Source: M3007 sp964621185 (GTDB taxonomy: Bacteria > Bacteroidota > Bacteroidia > Chitinophagales > Saprospiraceae). Taken from it: a DNA stretch of 64,000 nucleotides. Of this stretch, positions 1-8,094 are shown one piece after another (the first letter of the stretch is position 1; each line of letters starts with the position of its first letter). The notes below the pieces were generated by a model. It searched no databases and was not told the DNA's origin. It saw nothing but the letters and a program-made list of their open reading frames with translations. Made by a program: the position numbers and the translations under genes. The DNA is taken from the NCBI GenBank assembly GCA_964621185.1, contig CAZULM010000004.1:124001-188000 (forward strand), given 5' to 3'.

Positions 1-1270
1 CACCTCCAATTGAGAATGGGCCAATGCCCACACTAGCTCCGGCACTCAAGGAAGATTTCATCAGATCCCAATCGGAACTTGCCCAGTTGGCGGATATTTT
101 TACGCCCTTGACCACAACAAATGAGGTAGGCAATAGGGGCCACATCGTGCCTTTCTGGTTTTTCGAGCCATTGGATATCCCCCCTTTCTTTGGGGAAAGG
201 TTGCCCAGGTTCCAACCTTTGGTCTGCAGTAGGTTGAAGATAATCCACGGTCTGCGTATTGATACCAGTTTATAGGAGTATTCGATGCTCAAATTGTTGG
301 TTTGGCTGCTAAAATGCCTAGACTCCCATTTGCCACCAGCCTTTGCTCCGATACTGAAAATGCCCAAGCTAAACCCTGCCGATGCCCCAAATGACTTATA
401 ATCTGAACTGCTGCTGCCAGCGCTTGCCCCAGAATTAATCTTTACGGTTGTCCATCCAGTAGCTTCGCTGGAGCTATACCAATTGGATGGCGACAAATTA
501 ACGCGTTGAATCATGGGGGACATCCCGGAACCTGTTTCTTCCAAAACGGCGCCATAACCAGCGAATAGGTCTTGGGCTTTTTTAAAAGCCTTTTGCAAAG
601 AGTTTTGGGAGGAGGTTGACATAATTGCCAAATTTTGCTCAACTAGGTCTGCCTTATTCGCACGCCATTTGTCCCAAGCCTGCTTGACGGGTATTTGAAA
701 GGTTGGAGCGATCAAGGGCCAGGTGTTTTTCCCTTGGGGTGTTTCCTGAGCTGCGTTGTAGGCGCCAACGTAAGCTATCCTGGCATTAAAATAGGCGGTC
801 TGATTATCGAGATAATCCCTGTAAACCTGGCTCTCAATTGTTACTTTTTTTACTTCACCAGTATCCGGATCTGTCTGGTCAATTGTGCGAAACAAGAAAC
901 TGTGTGCAGCCTCCAATTGAGCGTCTATGGCTGGGTTTGCCGGTTGCTTTGGGATTGATACCCCATCCAAAATTTGCTCATAAACCTGGGAGACTTTATT
1001 TCCGCTGTCTTCATACAGGCTATTTGCTTTTGGGATAGCGTCAACCAACCTTGAACAGTTAATTGCGGCATCCATGCTTCCTTGGTTGTTCCCAGGCGTC
1101 CAGGGGTTTCTGAAATCATTGGGATTGATGGCAAGCCCCGGTTTCATAAGTGTCAGCATTGTCGTATTGGAAGGCATAACTGGTTTCCCACCAGGTTCAG
1201 CCTTGGTTGCGGCATTAAAAATGTTGTCGTAAATGCCTTGAATCATTCGTTCAATTTGTTCTGCGGTCAT
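1..1270 (-). CDS. Unrecognised protein, truncated by the left window edge
   Basis: An uninterrupted frame of 423 codons starts at ATG 1270 (MTAEQIERMIQGIYDN) and runs off the left edge, so the C-terminus is missing. There is no signal peptide. The first 230 residues are polar and helical; the rest is Gly/Ser-rich and looks like alternating strands (GASAGFSLGIFSIGAKAGGK), followed by SIRRPWIIFNLLQ and a further glycine-rich strand segment. I do not recognise a family. The strand-rich second half could be a lectin-like or pore-forming fold, but that is a guess. The frame reads cleanly and codon use resembles the neighbours, so I am fairly sure it is a real gene. No -7 box was found in front of it. 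Confidence 0.75.
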   Translation of the reverse strand, partial: MTAEQIERMIQGIYDNIFNAATKAEPGGKPVMPSNTTMLTLMKPGLAINPNDFRNPWTPGNNQGSMDAAINCSRLVDAIPKANSLYEDSGNKVSQVYEQILDGVSIPKQPANPAIDAQLEAAHSFLFRTIDQTDPDTGEVKKVTIESQVYRDYLDNQTAYFNARIAYVGAYNAAQETPQGKNTWPLIAPTFQIPVKQAWDKWRANKADLVEQNLAIMSTSSQNSLQKAFKKAQDLFAGYGAVLEETGSGMSPMIQRVNLSPSNWYSSSEATGWTTVKINSGASAGSSSSDYKSFGASAGFSLGIFSIGAKAGGKWESRHFSSQTNNLSIEYSYKLVSIRRPWIIFNLLQTKGWNLGNLSPKKGGISNGSKNQKGTMWPLLPTSFVVVKGVKISANWASSDWDLMKSSLSAGASVGIGPFSIGG

Positions 1271-1390
1271 AATAAAAAGTTTTAGAGGATGAAAATTTTA
1301 AAATATCCTACCACTCCACCGCGACACCCGTCGCGCTGAAATCTATTATTCAACAATCTGAAAAAATATGGAACCCTGAACAGATGCCGC

Positions 1391-1765
1391 TTAATCTATC
1401 GGCAAACTATCATCCAAATAATATTTTGCCCTAAAGGCTCTTGGGCATATCCCCTCAACTTCCTTGAACACCCGGGTGAAATAGCTCGGGCTGTCAAATC
1501 CCACCTCATAGCCCACATCGCAAATGCTGGGCTGCCGGCTTTCAGCCAACAATTTTTTGGCGCGCATAATGCGCACGCGCTTAATGAGCCGGGTGGCCGA
1601 CTCTCCTGTTTTTTGCTTCAACTTTCGGTGCAAATCTGTGCGGCTCATGCCTATTTGCCGCGTCATATCCGTGATGGCGAATGACTTTTTGGAAAGGTTT
1701 TTCTCAATAACACCAATTATGGCGCTCAGAAAATCATCTTCCCCTATTTGTGCGGAAGGGTTCAT
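1391..1765 (-). CDS. Stand-alone AraC-type DNA-binding domain protein
   Basis: The 124-residue protein consists almost entirely of an AraC/XylS double helix-turn-helix domain: FAITDMTRQIGMSRTDLHRK is the first HTH, and ICDVGYEVGFDSPSYFTRVF followed by GICPRAFR is the canonical second HTH signature. There is no sensor or receiver domain, although most AraC regulators have about 100-200 extra N-terminal residues. The start at ATG 1765 gives a short N-terminal tail and no upstream in-frame extension is evident, so it may be a genuine minimal regulator or the surviving end of a larger one. It lies between the partial gene and aroA with spacers of 120 and 201 bp. Its target is unknown. Confidence 0.85.
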   Translation of the reverse strand: MNPSAQIGEDDFLSAIIGVIEKNLSKKSFAITDMTRQIGMSRTDLHRKLKQKTGESATRLIKRVRIMRAKKLLAESRQPSICDVGYEVGFDSPSYFTRVFKEVEGICPRAFRAKYYLDDSLPID

Positions 1766-1966
1766 GGAGTGGTTTTTTTGTGCGGTTACAACAGTATCGA
1801 TTCCGGAAAGAAAGGCGTTTCCTAACTATCGACACTCAAAGGTAATCATACACAATTCATTTGCTCTTTCAAAATTGTTCCAAATTTTATTTGAATTAAA
1901 AAATGGTCAATATAAGGCCTTGATATGGGTGAGCTAAACATAAAATGCAGTTTTTCGGCACCTCAA

Positions 1967-3238
1967 TCAATATTGTATTTTTGCCATGAACCCAAGTGCC
2001 TCCAAATGCCCCCAAAACTCCGGGTAAGATTTGCGCACCACAGAGGGGCTTTCCACCCATACCTCCCCCAACATCGACAAAGCCGCAAAAGCCATCGCCA
2101 TGCGGTGGTCGCCGTAGGTGGCAAAACGGGGCGGCGATTCCCAATTTGCTTTTCCTTGTGCATAGTAGAAAGTTTTTTCGGGGTTCTGTTTGTTAAAGTG
2201 CTGTGGGAGCTTGGCAAAGCTCACCCCCACTTTTTTGAGCTCGGCTTTTATGGCCGCGATGCGGTCGGTCTCCTTGATCGACAAGGTTTCCAAGCCCGAA
2301 AAAATGCCCGTGACTCCCAGCCCGGCACAAACAACCGCCAATGTTTGGGCAATGTCGGGACATTCCAAAAAGTCATGCTCAAAAAACGGGCGCGGCGCTT
2401 GTCCGCTTTTCTGCAACAAAAGGGCGTTTCCCTCAAATATCGTTTCAATGCCAAAGCTTCGCATCATATCTGCCAGCACGGCATCGCCCTGCCAACTCTC
2501 GGCCTGAAAACCCTCCAGCCTGAGCTCGAGCTCCTCGGCAAAAACGGCCATCCCATACCAGTAAGAAGCGCTCGACCAATCGGCCTCAACCACGAGGCTG
2601 CGGGCTTGGTATGCCCCCGGCGCTACCCGGATCGCATTGCCAGCCCATTGAACATCCGCCCCAAAATACCGCATCATCTTCAGGGTCATCTCCAGATACG
2701 GGCGCGAAACCAGCGGGCCTTCCGGCACCAGTTCCAGCCCATTTGGCAAATACGGGGCGACCAACAGCAGCGCCGACAAAAACTGGCTGCTGACATCGGC
2801 TTTGACATTTATCGTAGAAACGGTTTCCCTTGTGGCAACGCGCTCCCCGATCAACAAGGGAGGGTAGCCTCCCTGCCCCAGGTATTGAATGTCGGCGCCC
2901 AAACTGCGCAATGCATCCACCAGTGGGCCAATGGGCCGCTCCTGCATGCGCGCAGACCCGGTCAGGGTTTGTTGGCCGGGCTGCAATGCCAAATAGGCCG
3001 CCGTGAACCGAAACGTGGTGCCGGCATCGCCCGCATCAAAGGTATCGCCCGATTGCGCCAGCAGCGCCTGGAGCGTGCTGGTATCCTTGGATGTGGAAAT
3101 GTTGGAGAGCCATTCGCTTGGCACGGCATTGGCCAGCTTCAAGATGATCAAGGCCCGGTTGCTGATGCTTTTTGAGCCGTTCAAGGCCAAGGCGCCACAC
3201 AAAGACCTGTCGGGTTTAGAAAGGGAAAGAATCTCCAT
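1967..3238 (-). CDS. aroA: 3-phosphoshikimate 1-carboxyvinyltransferase (EPSP synthase)
   Basis: This enzyme transfers the enolpyruvyl group of PEP to shikimate-3-phosphate in the chorismate pathway. The 423-residue length fits the family. Visible motifs are NGSKSISNRA near residue 20 (substrate lysine), AGDAGTTFRF and QERPIGPLVDAL (PEP/S3P binding), ETDRIAA near 325 and YGDHRMAMAFA near 378. The N-terminal SKSISNR resembles type I enzymes more than the short divergent ones. The start ATG 3238 lies one base after the stop of the DUF4286 gene, so the two are almost certainly co-transcribed. No other aromatic pathway gene is nearby. Confidence 0.95.
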   Translation of the reverse strand: MEILSLSKPDRSLCGALALNGSKSISNRALIILKLANAVPSEWLSNISTSKDTSTLQALLAQSGDTFDAGDAGTTFRFTAAYLALQPGQQTLTGSARMQERPIGPLVDALRSLGADIQYLGQGGYPPLLIGERVATRETVSTINVKADVSSQFLSALLLVAPYLPNGLELVPEGPLVSRPYLEMTLKMMRYFGADVQWAGNAIRVAPGAYQARSLVVEADWSSASYWYGMAVFAEELELRLEGFQAESWQGDAVLADMMRSFGIETIFEGNALLLQKSGQAPRPFFEHDFLECPDIAQTLAVVCAGLGVTGIFSGLETLSIKETDRIAAIKAELKKVGVSFAKLPQHFNKQNPEKTFYYAQGKANWESPPRFATYGDHRMAMAFAALSMLGEVWVESPSVVRKSYPEFWGHLEALGFMAKIQY

Positions 3239-3239
3239 G

Positions 3240-3560
3240 CTACATTTTGTCGTTGTGATCGACCAATTCCATCACGGTGCGGAAAGCGGCATACTTGCCT
3301 TCGTAGCGCTCGCGGTGCTGGCGCTGCAGCTCCGGCGCAAACTCCTCCTGGTAGCGCATCAGGTGCGGCATATCTTTTACCAGGTACTGAATGGTGTAAA
3401 TCTCGGAATCGACGTGCTCGTGGCCCATGAGCCTGCTCATGCGGTAGGAGATGAACATGCCCGTTATCATCACCTCCGGTATATGCACGTCACGCATCCA
3501 TTTGAGCCAATCCTCGTGCACGTCGAGGTCGATGGTTACTGTTACGTTGTAGAGGAGCAT
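3240..3560 (-). CDS. DUF4286 family protein
   Basis: A 106-residue cytoplasmic protein beginning MLLYNVTVTIDLDVHEDWLKWM and continuing with HIPEVMITGMFISYRM, which I recognise as the DUF4286 family common in Bacteroidota; the fold is expected to be a small ferredoxin-like domain and the function is unknown. It is the first gene of a two-gene unit with aroA (1-bp spacer). Its start codon is immediately preceded by a degenerate copy of the five-copy repeat at about 3566-3642, so the repeat end lies within the promoter/leader of this operon. Confidence 0.75.
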   Translation of the reverse strand: MLLYNVTVTIDLDVHEDWLKWMRDVHIPEVMITGMFISYRMSRLMGHEHVDSEIYTIQYLVKDMPHLMRYQEEFAPELQRQHRERYEGKYAAFRTVMELVDHNDKM

Positions 3561-3565
3561 AAAAT

Positions 3566-3642
3566 ACTATACTGTGATTAAAGTGATTTGTATGATTTGA
3601 GTGATTAAAAACATCTGATTTTCAAATGATTATGCGATCGAG
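3566..3642 (-). repeat. Degenerate copy (E) of the five-copy intergenic element
   Basis: Read from TATACT the segment shares the pattern TGATT-nnnn-TGATTT, CTGATTTTCAAnTGATTA and GATCG with the copies at 35.6, 41.3, 47.2 and 62.3 kb. Its TATACT end faces the DUF4286 start codon, which lies about 6 bp away. It is the most diverged copy, so homology is likely but not certain. Confidence 0.5.
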
Positions 3643-3678
3643 ATTTTCACAACCACTTTGCGTTGACTATATTTATTG

Positions 3679-3813
3679 GTTTCGGGTTTCAGGTTTCAGG
3701 TTTCAGGTTGGCTTCGGGCTGGGCAAAAATTGATAGGGAATGTTTACAACCGATTCCATTTTGGCTAAACTTGTCAAAAAATCAAAAGCAGCGCCAACCT
3801 GAAACCTGAAACC
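3679..3813. repeat. Inverted pair of iterated CAGGTTT units at the deaD 3' end
   Basis: The left arm (3679-3712) is a run of the 7-bp unit GGTTTCA/CAGGTTT. The right arm (3791-3813) is its reverse complement, with 21 bp matching perfectly (core CCAACCTGAAACCTGAAACC), separated by about 80 bp. The right arm ends 8 bp from the deaD stop codon, so a deaD transcript would end in a long hairpin. There is no poly-U tract directly after it. Confidence 0.75.
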
Positions 3814-3821
3814 AAAAGCCC

Positions 3822-5528
3822 TCAATACCGTTTCTTCTTCCCCTTCTTCTGCCACTTATCAAACATGCGGTCTTCCTTGCGGGGGCCGCCGCCGCTTTTG
3901 CCTTTCAGTTCTGAAGCATCATCGACACGGATGCGGCGGCCATTGATGGTGAACTCAGCCAGGCCCTGGCGCACCACGGTGACAAAAGCCGGGTCGAGGT
4001 CGAAGTGCAAGTATGCGCGGTTCATGTCGATGTGGCCGATACCGGAAGAGGGCACGCCAAAGTTACGGGAAAGCAGCTTGATAAAGTCTTTCTTCCCTAC
4101 GCCGTCCATTTCGCCTACGTTGACAAAAAGGCGGTGCATGGGGCCGTGCGACTTGCCGCCAACGGCGGGCTGCAGGCGGGCGGCGCGCTTGTCGCCGCGC
4201 GGATAAACATTGATGTCTTCGGCGTTGCGGTAGTACGACAAGAAACGGTTGAACTCCACGCTGGCGAAGCGCTTGATGAGCTCTTCTTTCGTGAGGTCTT
4301 TCAGCTCTTCCTGTATTTTTGGCATAAACGGCTCTATTTCAGCGTAATGCACTTCCTGTTCGTGAATGCCGTGGATGATATGGTAGAGCTGCTGCTCGCA
4401 AACCTGCATGCCCGTGGGCAGCATCTTTTTGGTGAAGGTGGCCTTGGTCTTGCGCTCGATCTGCGCGATGCGCGGCTCGAATTTAGGGGTGAGTATGGTG
4501 ATGCTCACGCCGGTTTTGCCCGCGCGGCCGGTTCGGCCCGAGCGGTGGGTATAGGTTTCGATGTCGTCGGGGAGGCCGTAGTTGATGACGTGGCTGATGT
4601 TGCTCACGTCGAGGCCGCGGGCAGCCACGTCGGTAGCGATGAGGAGCTGGAGGTTGTTCTCGCGGAAGCGCTGCATCACGCGGTCGCGGTCGCTTTGGGC
4701 CAGGTCGCCGTGCAGGGCATCGGAATTGTAGCCGTCGCGGATCATCTGCTCGGCCACTTCCTTCGTTTCGGCACGGGTGCGGCAGAAGATGAGGGCATAG
4801 ATACCAGGGTTGGCATCCACCACGCGCTTGAGGGCGGCGTAGCGATCGTCGGGCCGGCACACGTAGTACTCGTGCTCGATGTTGGTGTTGGTCTGGTTGC
4901 GGCCGCCCACAGTGAGCTCGCGGGGCTTTTCCATATATGTGGCGGCGATGCTGCGCACCTCGTTGGGCATGGTAGCCGAAAAAAGCCATATCGATTTGCG
5001 GTCGGTAGCTGCGGCCAGGATGAAGTCGATGGCCTCCTTGAAGCCCATGTTCAACATCTCGTCGGCCTCGTCGAGCACGATGCGCTGCACGGAATCGAGG
5101 CGCACGGCTTTTCGGGCCATCATGTCCATGAGACGGCCTGGGGTGGCTACCACGATCTGGGCGCCGGCTTTCACCTGACGGATCTGGCCTTCAATGCCCG
5201 CGCCACCGTAAATGGCGACTACCTTGTATTGATGGGCAAATTGGGAATAGTTCTCCAAATCGCTGGCCACCTGCACACAAAGCTCACGGGTAGGGCACAT
5301 GATGAGCGCTTGTACACTGCGCTCCTTCGGGTCGATTCGTTGTAAAACAGGAAGGCCAAATGCGGCGGTTTTGCCGGTACCGGTGTTGGCTAAGGCGATG
5401 ATGTCGGTGTCGCCTTCAAGGGCCACGGGAATCACCGCTTCTTGTACGGGTGTGGGCGTTTCAAAACCCAGTGCTGCAATACCCTGCAGCAAATCTTCGG
5501 CAATGCCGAGATTTTCAAATGCATTCAT
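3822..5528 (-). CDS. deaD: DEAD-box ATP-dependent RNA helicase with DbpA-type RNA-binding domain
   Basis: An ATP-dependent RNA helicase of 568 residues. In order: Q motif (GFETPTPVQ), motif I ANTGTGKTAA near 48, Ia PTRELCVQ, TPGRLMD, motif II LDEADEM near 153, motif III SATMP near 183, IV ALIFCRT, V ATDVAARGLDV and VI HRSGRTGRAG near 330. Residues about 430-545 form a DbpA/CsdA-like RRM (MHRLFVNVGEMDGVGKKDF), followed by a basic tail KKGKKKRY. Such proteins remodel RNA during ribosome assembly and cold growth. The nearest promoter box lies about 310 bp upstream, giving an unusually long leader that contains a hairpin-forming repeat, a possible site of self-regulation as known for E. coli csdA. 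The 3' end abuts another hairpin repeat. Confidence 0.93.
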   Translation of the reverse strand: MNAFENLGIAEDLLQGIAALGFETPTPVQEAVIPVALEGDTDIIALANTGTGKTAAFGLPVLQRIDPKERSVQALIMCPTRELCVQVASDLENYSQFAHQYKVVAIYGGAGIEGQIRQVKAGAQIVVATPGRLMDMMARKAVRLDSVQRIVLDEADEMLNMGFKEAIDFILAAATDRKSIWLFSATMPNEVRSIAATYMEKPRELTVGGRNQTNTNIEHEYYVCRPDDRYAALKRVVDANPGIYALIFCRTRAETKEVAEQMIRDGYNSDALHGDLAQSDRDRVMQRFRENNLQLLIATDVAARGLDVSNISHVINYGLPDDIETYTHRSGRTGRAGKTGVSITILTPKFEPRIAQIERKTKATFTKKMLPTGMQVCEQQLYHIIHGIHEQEVHYAEIEPFMPKIQEELKDLTKEELIKRFASVEFNRFLSYYRNAEDINVYPRGDKRAARLQPAVGGKSHGPMHRLFVNVGEMDGVGKKDFIKLLSRNFGVPSSGIGHIDMNRAYLHFDLDPAFVTVVRQGLAEFTINGRRIRVDDASELKGKSGGGPRKEDRMFDKWQKKGKKKRY

Positions 5529-5690
5529 AATAATGTTGACGTTTTAGACCTTGGGATGGATTGACCTCTCTAATGCCTGAAATCTTAGACCAAGCCTGCT
5601 CGCATTCTACCGCTCGAGACCCACCGTCTAATTATTGTCAACACTACCCAATGCCGTAATGAGAATGAAAACCGGGAATATGCGCCACCT

Positions 5691-5806
5691 TTTTTTTAAC
5701 ACATAGACACATAGGGACATAGGCACATAGATTTTAATTCAAATGCACACTTAAATCCTCAATCCCTTATGTGTTCTATGTACCTATGTGCCTATGTGTT
5801 AAAAAA
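5691..5806. repeat. Inverted pair of iterated ACACATAG units in the deaD leader
   Basis: The left arm at 5691-5730 is T-rich followed by repeats of the 8-bp unit ACACATAG/GACATAGG. The right arm at 5766-5806 is the imperfect reverse complement (CTATGTACCTATGTGCC then TATGTGTTAAAAAA), with about 35 bp between the arms. In RNA this forms a hairpin of about 36 bp. It lies between the candidate promoter box at 5845-5852 and the deaD start. Confidence 0.8.
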
Positions 5807-5844
5807 CCAAGGAAAAAAACTGGCGCCAATTCCACAATCGGGCG

Positions 5845-5852
5845 CAAAAGTA
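5845..5852 (-). promoter_or_regulatory. Candidate -7 box TACTTTTG for deaD
   Basis: TACTTTTGCGCC on the minus strand matches the Bacteroidota -7 consensus TAnnTTTG with the local C extension. It would start a leader of about 310 nt for deaD. No clear -33 element was identified. Confidence 0.45.
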
Positions 5853-5920
5853 AAAATTATCTTTTGAATTTTAGCTTAAAATACCCCAAATATCTAAGTT
5901 TAATTTTTAAAACAGGCAAA

Positions 5921-7753
5921 TTAATTTAGAAAAATTTTGCTCGGTTCTTCAGCGATGTTTCGACTTTCTTCGCCTGAAGTCTGCTTTTCAAACATTTCCG
6001 CATAATATCCGCCCTGTTCCACCAAAGTATCGTGCGTGCCCTCTTCCACGATGCGGTGCTCGTCCAGCACGATGATTTTGTCGAACTGTAACATGGAATA
6101 AATCCTGTGGGTGATGATGATGGCTGTTTTTTGGGCCAGCGCCGATTGCAAATAGCCCAAAATCTGGCTTTCTGTGTTGGTATCCACTGCCGACAGGCAG
6201 TCGTCGAGCAGGATCAGGTCGGGCTTTTTGGCGAAGGCGCGCGCCAGGCTGATGCGCTGTTTTTGACCGCCAGAGAGCGTCACCCCCCTTTCCCCTACCA
6301 GGGTGTCATACCCTTCCTGCAAGCCCATGATGTCGTGGTGCACGGCAGCGCTTTTGGCAAAAAATTCGGCCTCGTCCTGGTTCATGCCCTCACGGCCAAA
6401 TGCGATGTTTCCAAAAACGGTGTCGGAGAACAGGAAAACATCCTGTGGCACATAGCCGATCTGGCGCCGCAACTGGTACAAGTCATGCTCCCGGATGTCT
6501 TTGCCGTCGAGCAAAATTTGCCCTTCCGTGGGGTCGTACATGCGCACGAGCAGGTCGGCAATGGTTGTTTTTCCAGTTCCTGTCCGGCCCAGAATGGCCA
6601 TTTTTTGGCCCGCTTTCAGGGAGAAGGAAACGTTTTCCAAAGCCTTTATGCCCGTATCTGGGTAAACAAAGGTCAGGTTTTTGAATTCGATATCGCCCCG
6701 GAGCGGCTGTACTTGGCCGGAATGGTTGGGCAGGTCGTTGTTGATGGCAGGTGCTGTAGCTAAGAACTCGTTGATCCTTTTTTGAGAGGCGGCAGCCTGT
6801 TGGGTGAGGGAAGCGATCCAACCGATGGCTGTCACTGGCCAGGTAAGCATGTTGATGTAGATGACGAAGGAGGTTATGTTGCCCGGCGTCAGTTTTCCGG
6901 CGATCACCTGCAAACCGCCCACGTACACCGTTATAATAATGCTGGTGCCGATCAGCAGCGACATCAAGGGAAAGAAAATGGCATCGACCTTGACAAGCTT
7001 GAGCGATTTTTGGCGGTATTCCTCGCTTTGCTCGGCAAACCAGCGCCCCATCGCCGCTTCCTGGGCATAACTTTTCACCACCCGGATGCCGCTGTACACT
7101 TCCTGTGCCGTGCTGGTGAGCGTGGCGAGTTGTTTCTGTATTTTCTCGCTGCGCTTGTTGATGATTGTGCTCACCCAATAAATGGAGAAGCTCAAAAACG
7201 GAAGCGGCAGCAAGGACCATAGCGTGAGCTCTACACTGACGCTCAACATGGAAGAAATGATGAGAACAAATAAAAAAATGAGGTTGACCCCATACAATAT
7301 GGTGGGCCCCAGGAACATGCGCACTTTGGAAACGTCTTCCGAAATCCGCGACATCATGTCGCCCGTGCTGTTGCGCTTGTAAAACGCCAGGTCGAGCTTG
7401 GTGTAATGCGCAAAGATATCTTTCCGCATGTCGTATTCGATCAGGCGGCTGACCACAATAATGGTCTGGCGCATAAAAAACATGAACAAACCCATCAACA
7501 AGGCCAGGCCAATAACCGCTGCGCCGAACCAGGCGATCTGGGTGCCCAGCTCCGCAAAAGCCTCGGGGTGACTCGAAATACCGCCGTGATCCTGGTAATA
7601 TTTTACGCGCTCCACTACTGTGTCGAGCGCCTGGCCAATCAGCTTGGGCTGCCAAACCTGAAATACGTTGGCCATCCCGACAAACAGGATACCCAAACAC
7701 AAACGCCAGCGATATTTCCAGAAAAATTTTTTGAGGTAGGCGAGATGCTTCAT
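5921..7753 (-). CDS. ABC exporter, fused membrane and ATPase domains
   Basis: A 610-residue half-transporter. Residues 1-320 contain about six membrane helices (ABC_membrane, type IV exporter fold, for example LGILFVGMANVFQVW and YGVNLIFLFVLIISSML). The ATPase domain follows with Walker A GRTGTGKTT near 393, Q-loop, signature LSGGQKQR near 495, Walker B LILLDDCLSAVD near 516 and H-loop THR near 547. The Walker B glutamate position reads DD rather than DE, as in degenerate sites of heterodimeric exporters, so it may pair with a second half-transporter not found here. The substrate (lipid, drug or peptide) cannot be told. It is transcribed alone; 392 bp separate it from deaD. Confidence 0.9.
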   Translation of the reverse strand: MKHLAYLKKFFWKYRWRLCLGILFVGMANVFQVWQPKLIGQALDTVVERVKYYQDHGGISSHPEAFAELGTQIAWFGAAVIGLALLMGLFMFFMRQTIIVVSRLIEYDMRKDIFAHYTKLDLAFYKRNSTGDMMSRISEDVSKVRMFLGPTILYGVNLIFLFVLIISSMLSVSVELTLWSLLPLPFLSFSIYWVSTIINKRSEKIQKQLATLTSTAQEVYSGIRVVKSYAQEAAMGRWFAEQSEEYRQKSLKLVKVDAIFFPLMSLLIGTSIIITVYVGGLQVIAGKLTPGNITSFVIYINMLTWPVTAIGWIASLTQQAAASQKRINEFLATAPAINNDLPNHSGQVQPLRGDIEFKNLTFVYPDTGIKALENVSFSLKAGQKMAILGRTGTGKTTIADLLVRMYDPTEGQILLDGKDIREHDLYQLRRQIGYVPQDVFLFSDTVFGNIAFGREGMNQDEAEFFAKSAAVHHDIMGLQEGYDTLVGERGVTLSGGQKQRISLARAFAKKPDLILLDDCLSAVDTNTESQILGYLQSALAQKTAIIITHRIYSMLQFDKIIVLDEHRIVEEGTHDTLVEQGGYYAEMFEKQTSGEESRNIAEEPSKIFLN

Positions 7754-8094
7754 GCTTTTTTCTAAAATTGGATATGCGGGGCGAATTTAAACGAAACGGA
7801 GAACAGTATTGCCCGTCAACTGTTCAATAATAGGCCTGTTTTGGATTTACAATACTCCGGAGCAAGAAGTTTCCCAGCGCGGGTTCGCTTCATGGTCGAA
7901 GTGCTGATGTTGGTAACGTGCTTTGGAACTGAACAATCCAGCCCGACAAGTAGTTACATTTTTTCGGCAAAAATTTGCCTAAAGTTGGTACTTTTGGCCG
8001 CGAATGGCACTAAAAGCTATTTCTATCCATACAATTCCGCCCTTTCCTACTTTTAGGCAAGCTGGTTGGCAAAATACTCAAACACTCATTTTCC
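7754..8094. other. Divergent promoter region between ABC exporter and thiolase
   Basis: 341 bp between divergently transcribed genes. A plus-strand TACTTTTG at 7989-7996 fits the -7 consensus, about 100 bp before the thiolase start, and a near match TAAATTCGCCCC lies on the minus strand upstream of the exporter. I see no gene, strong repeat or riboswitch here. Confidence 0.4.

Noticed and set aside
1925..3175. A 416-codon frame opposite aroA
   Set aside because: Arg/His/Gln-rich without any recognisable motif, fully inside a canonical aroA.
4005..5345. A 446-codon open frame on the plus strand opposite deaD
   Set aside because: Its sequence is low-complexity (Val/His/Gly-rich), mirrors the codon bias of the opposite strand, and has no domain; deaD is complete and certain.
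7989..7996. TACTTTTG as the thiolase promoter
   Set aside because: It fits the -7 consensus but lies 100 bp from the start without the C extension, so I only mention it in the intergenic entry.
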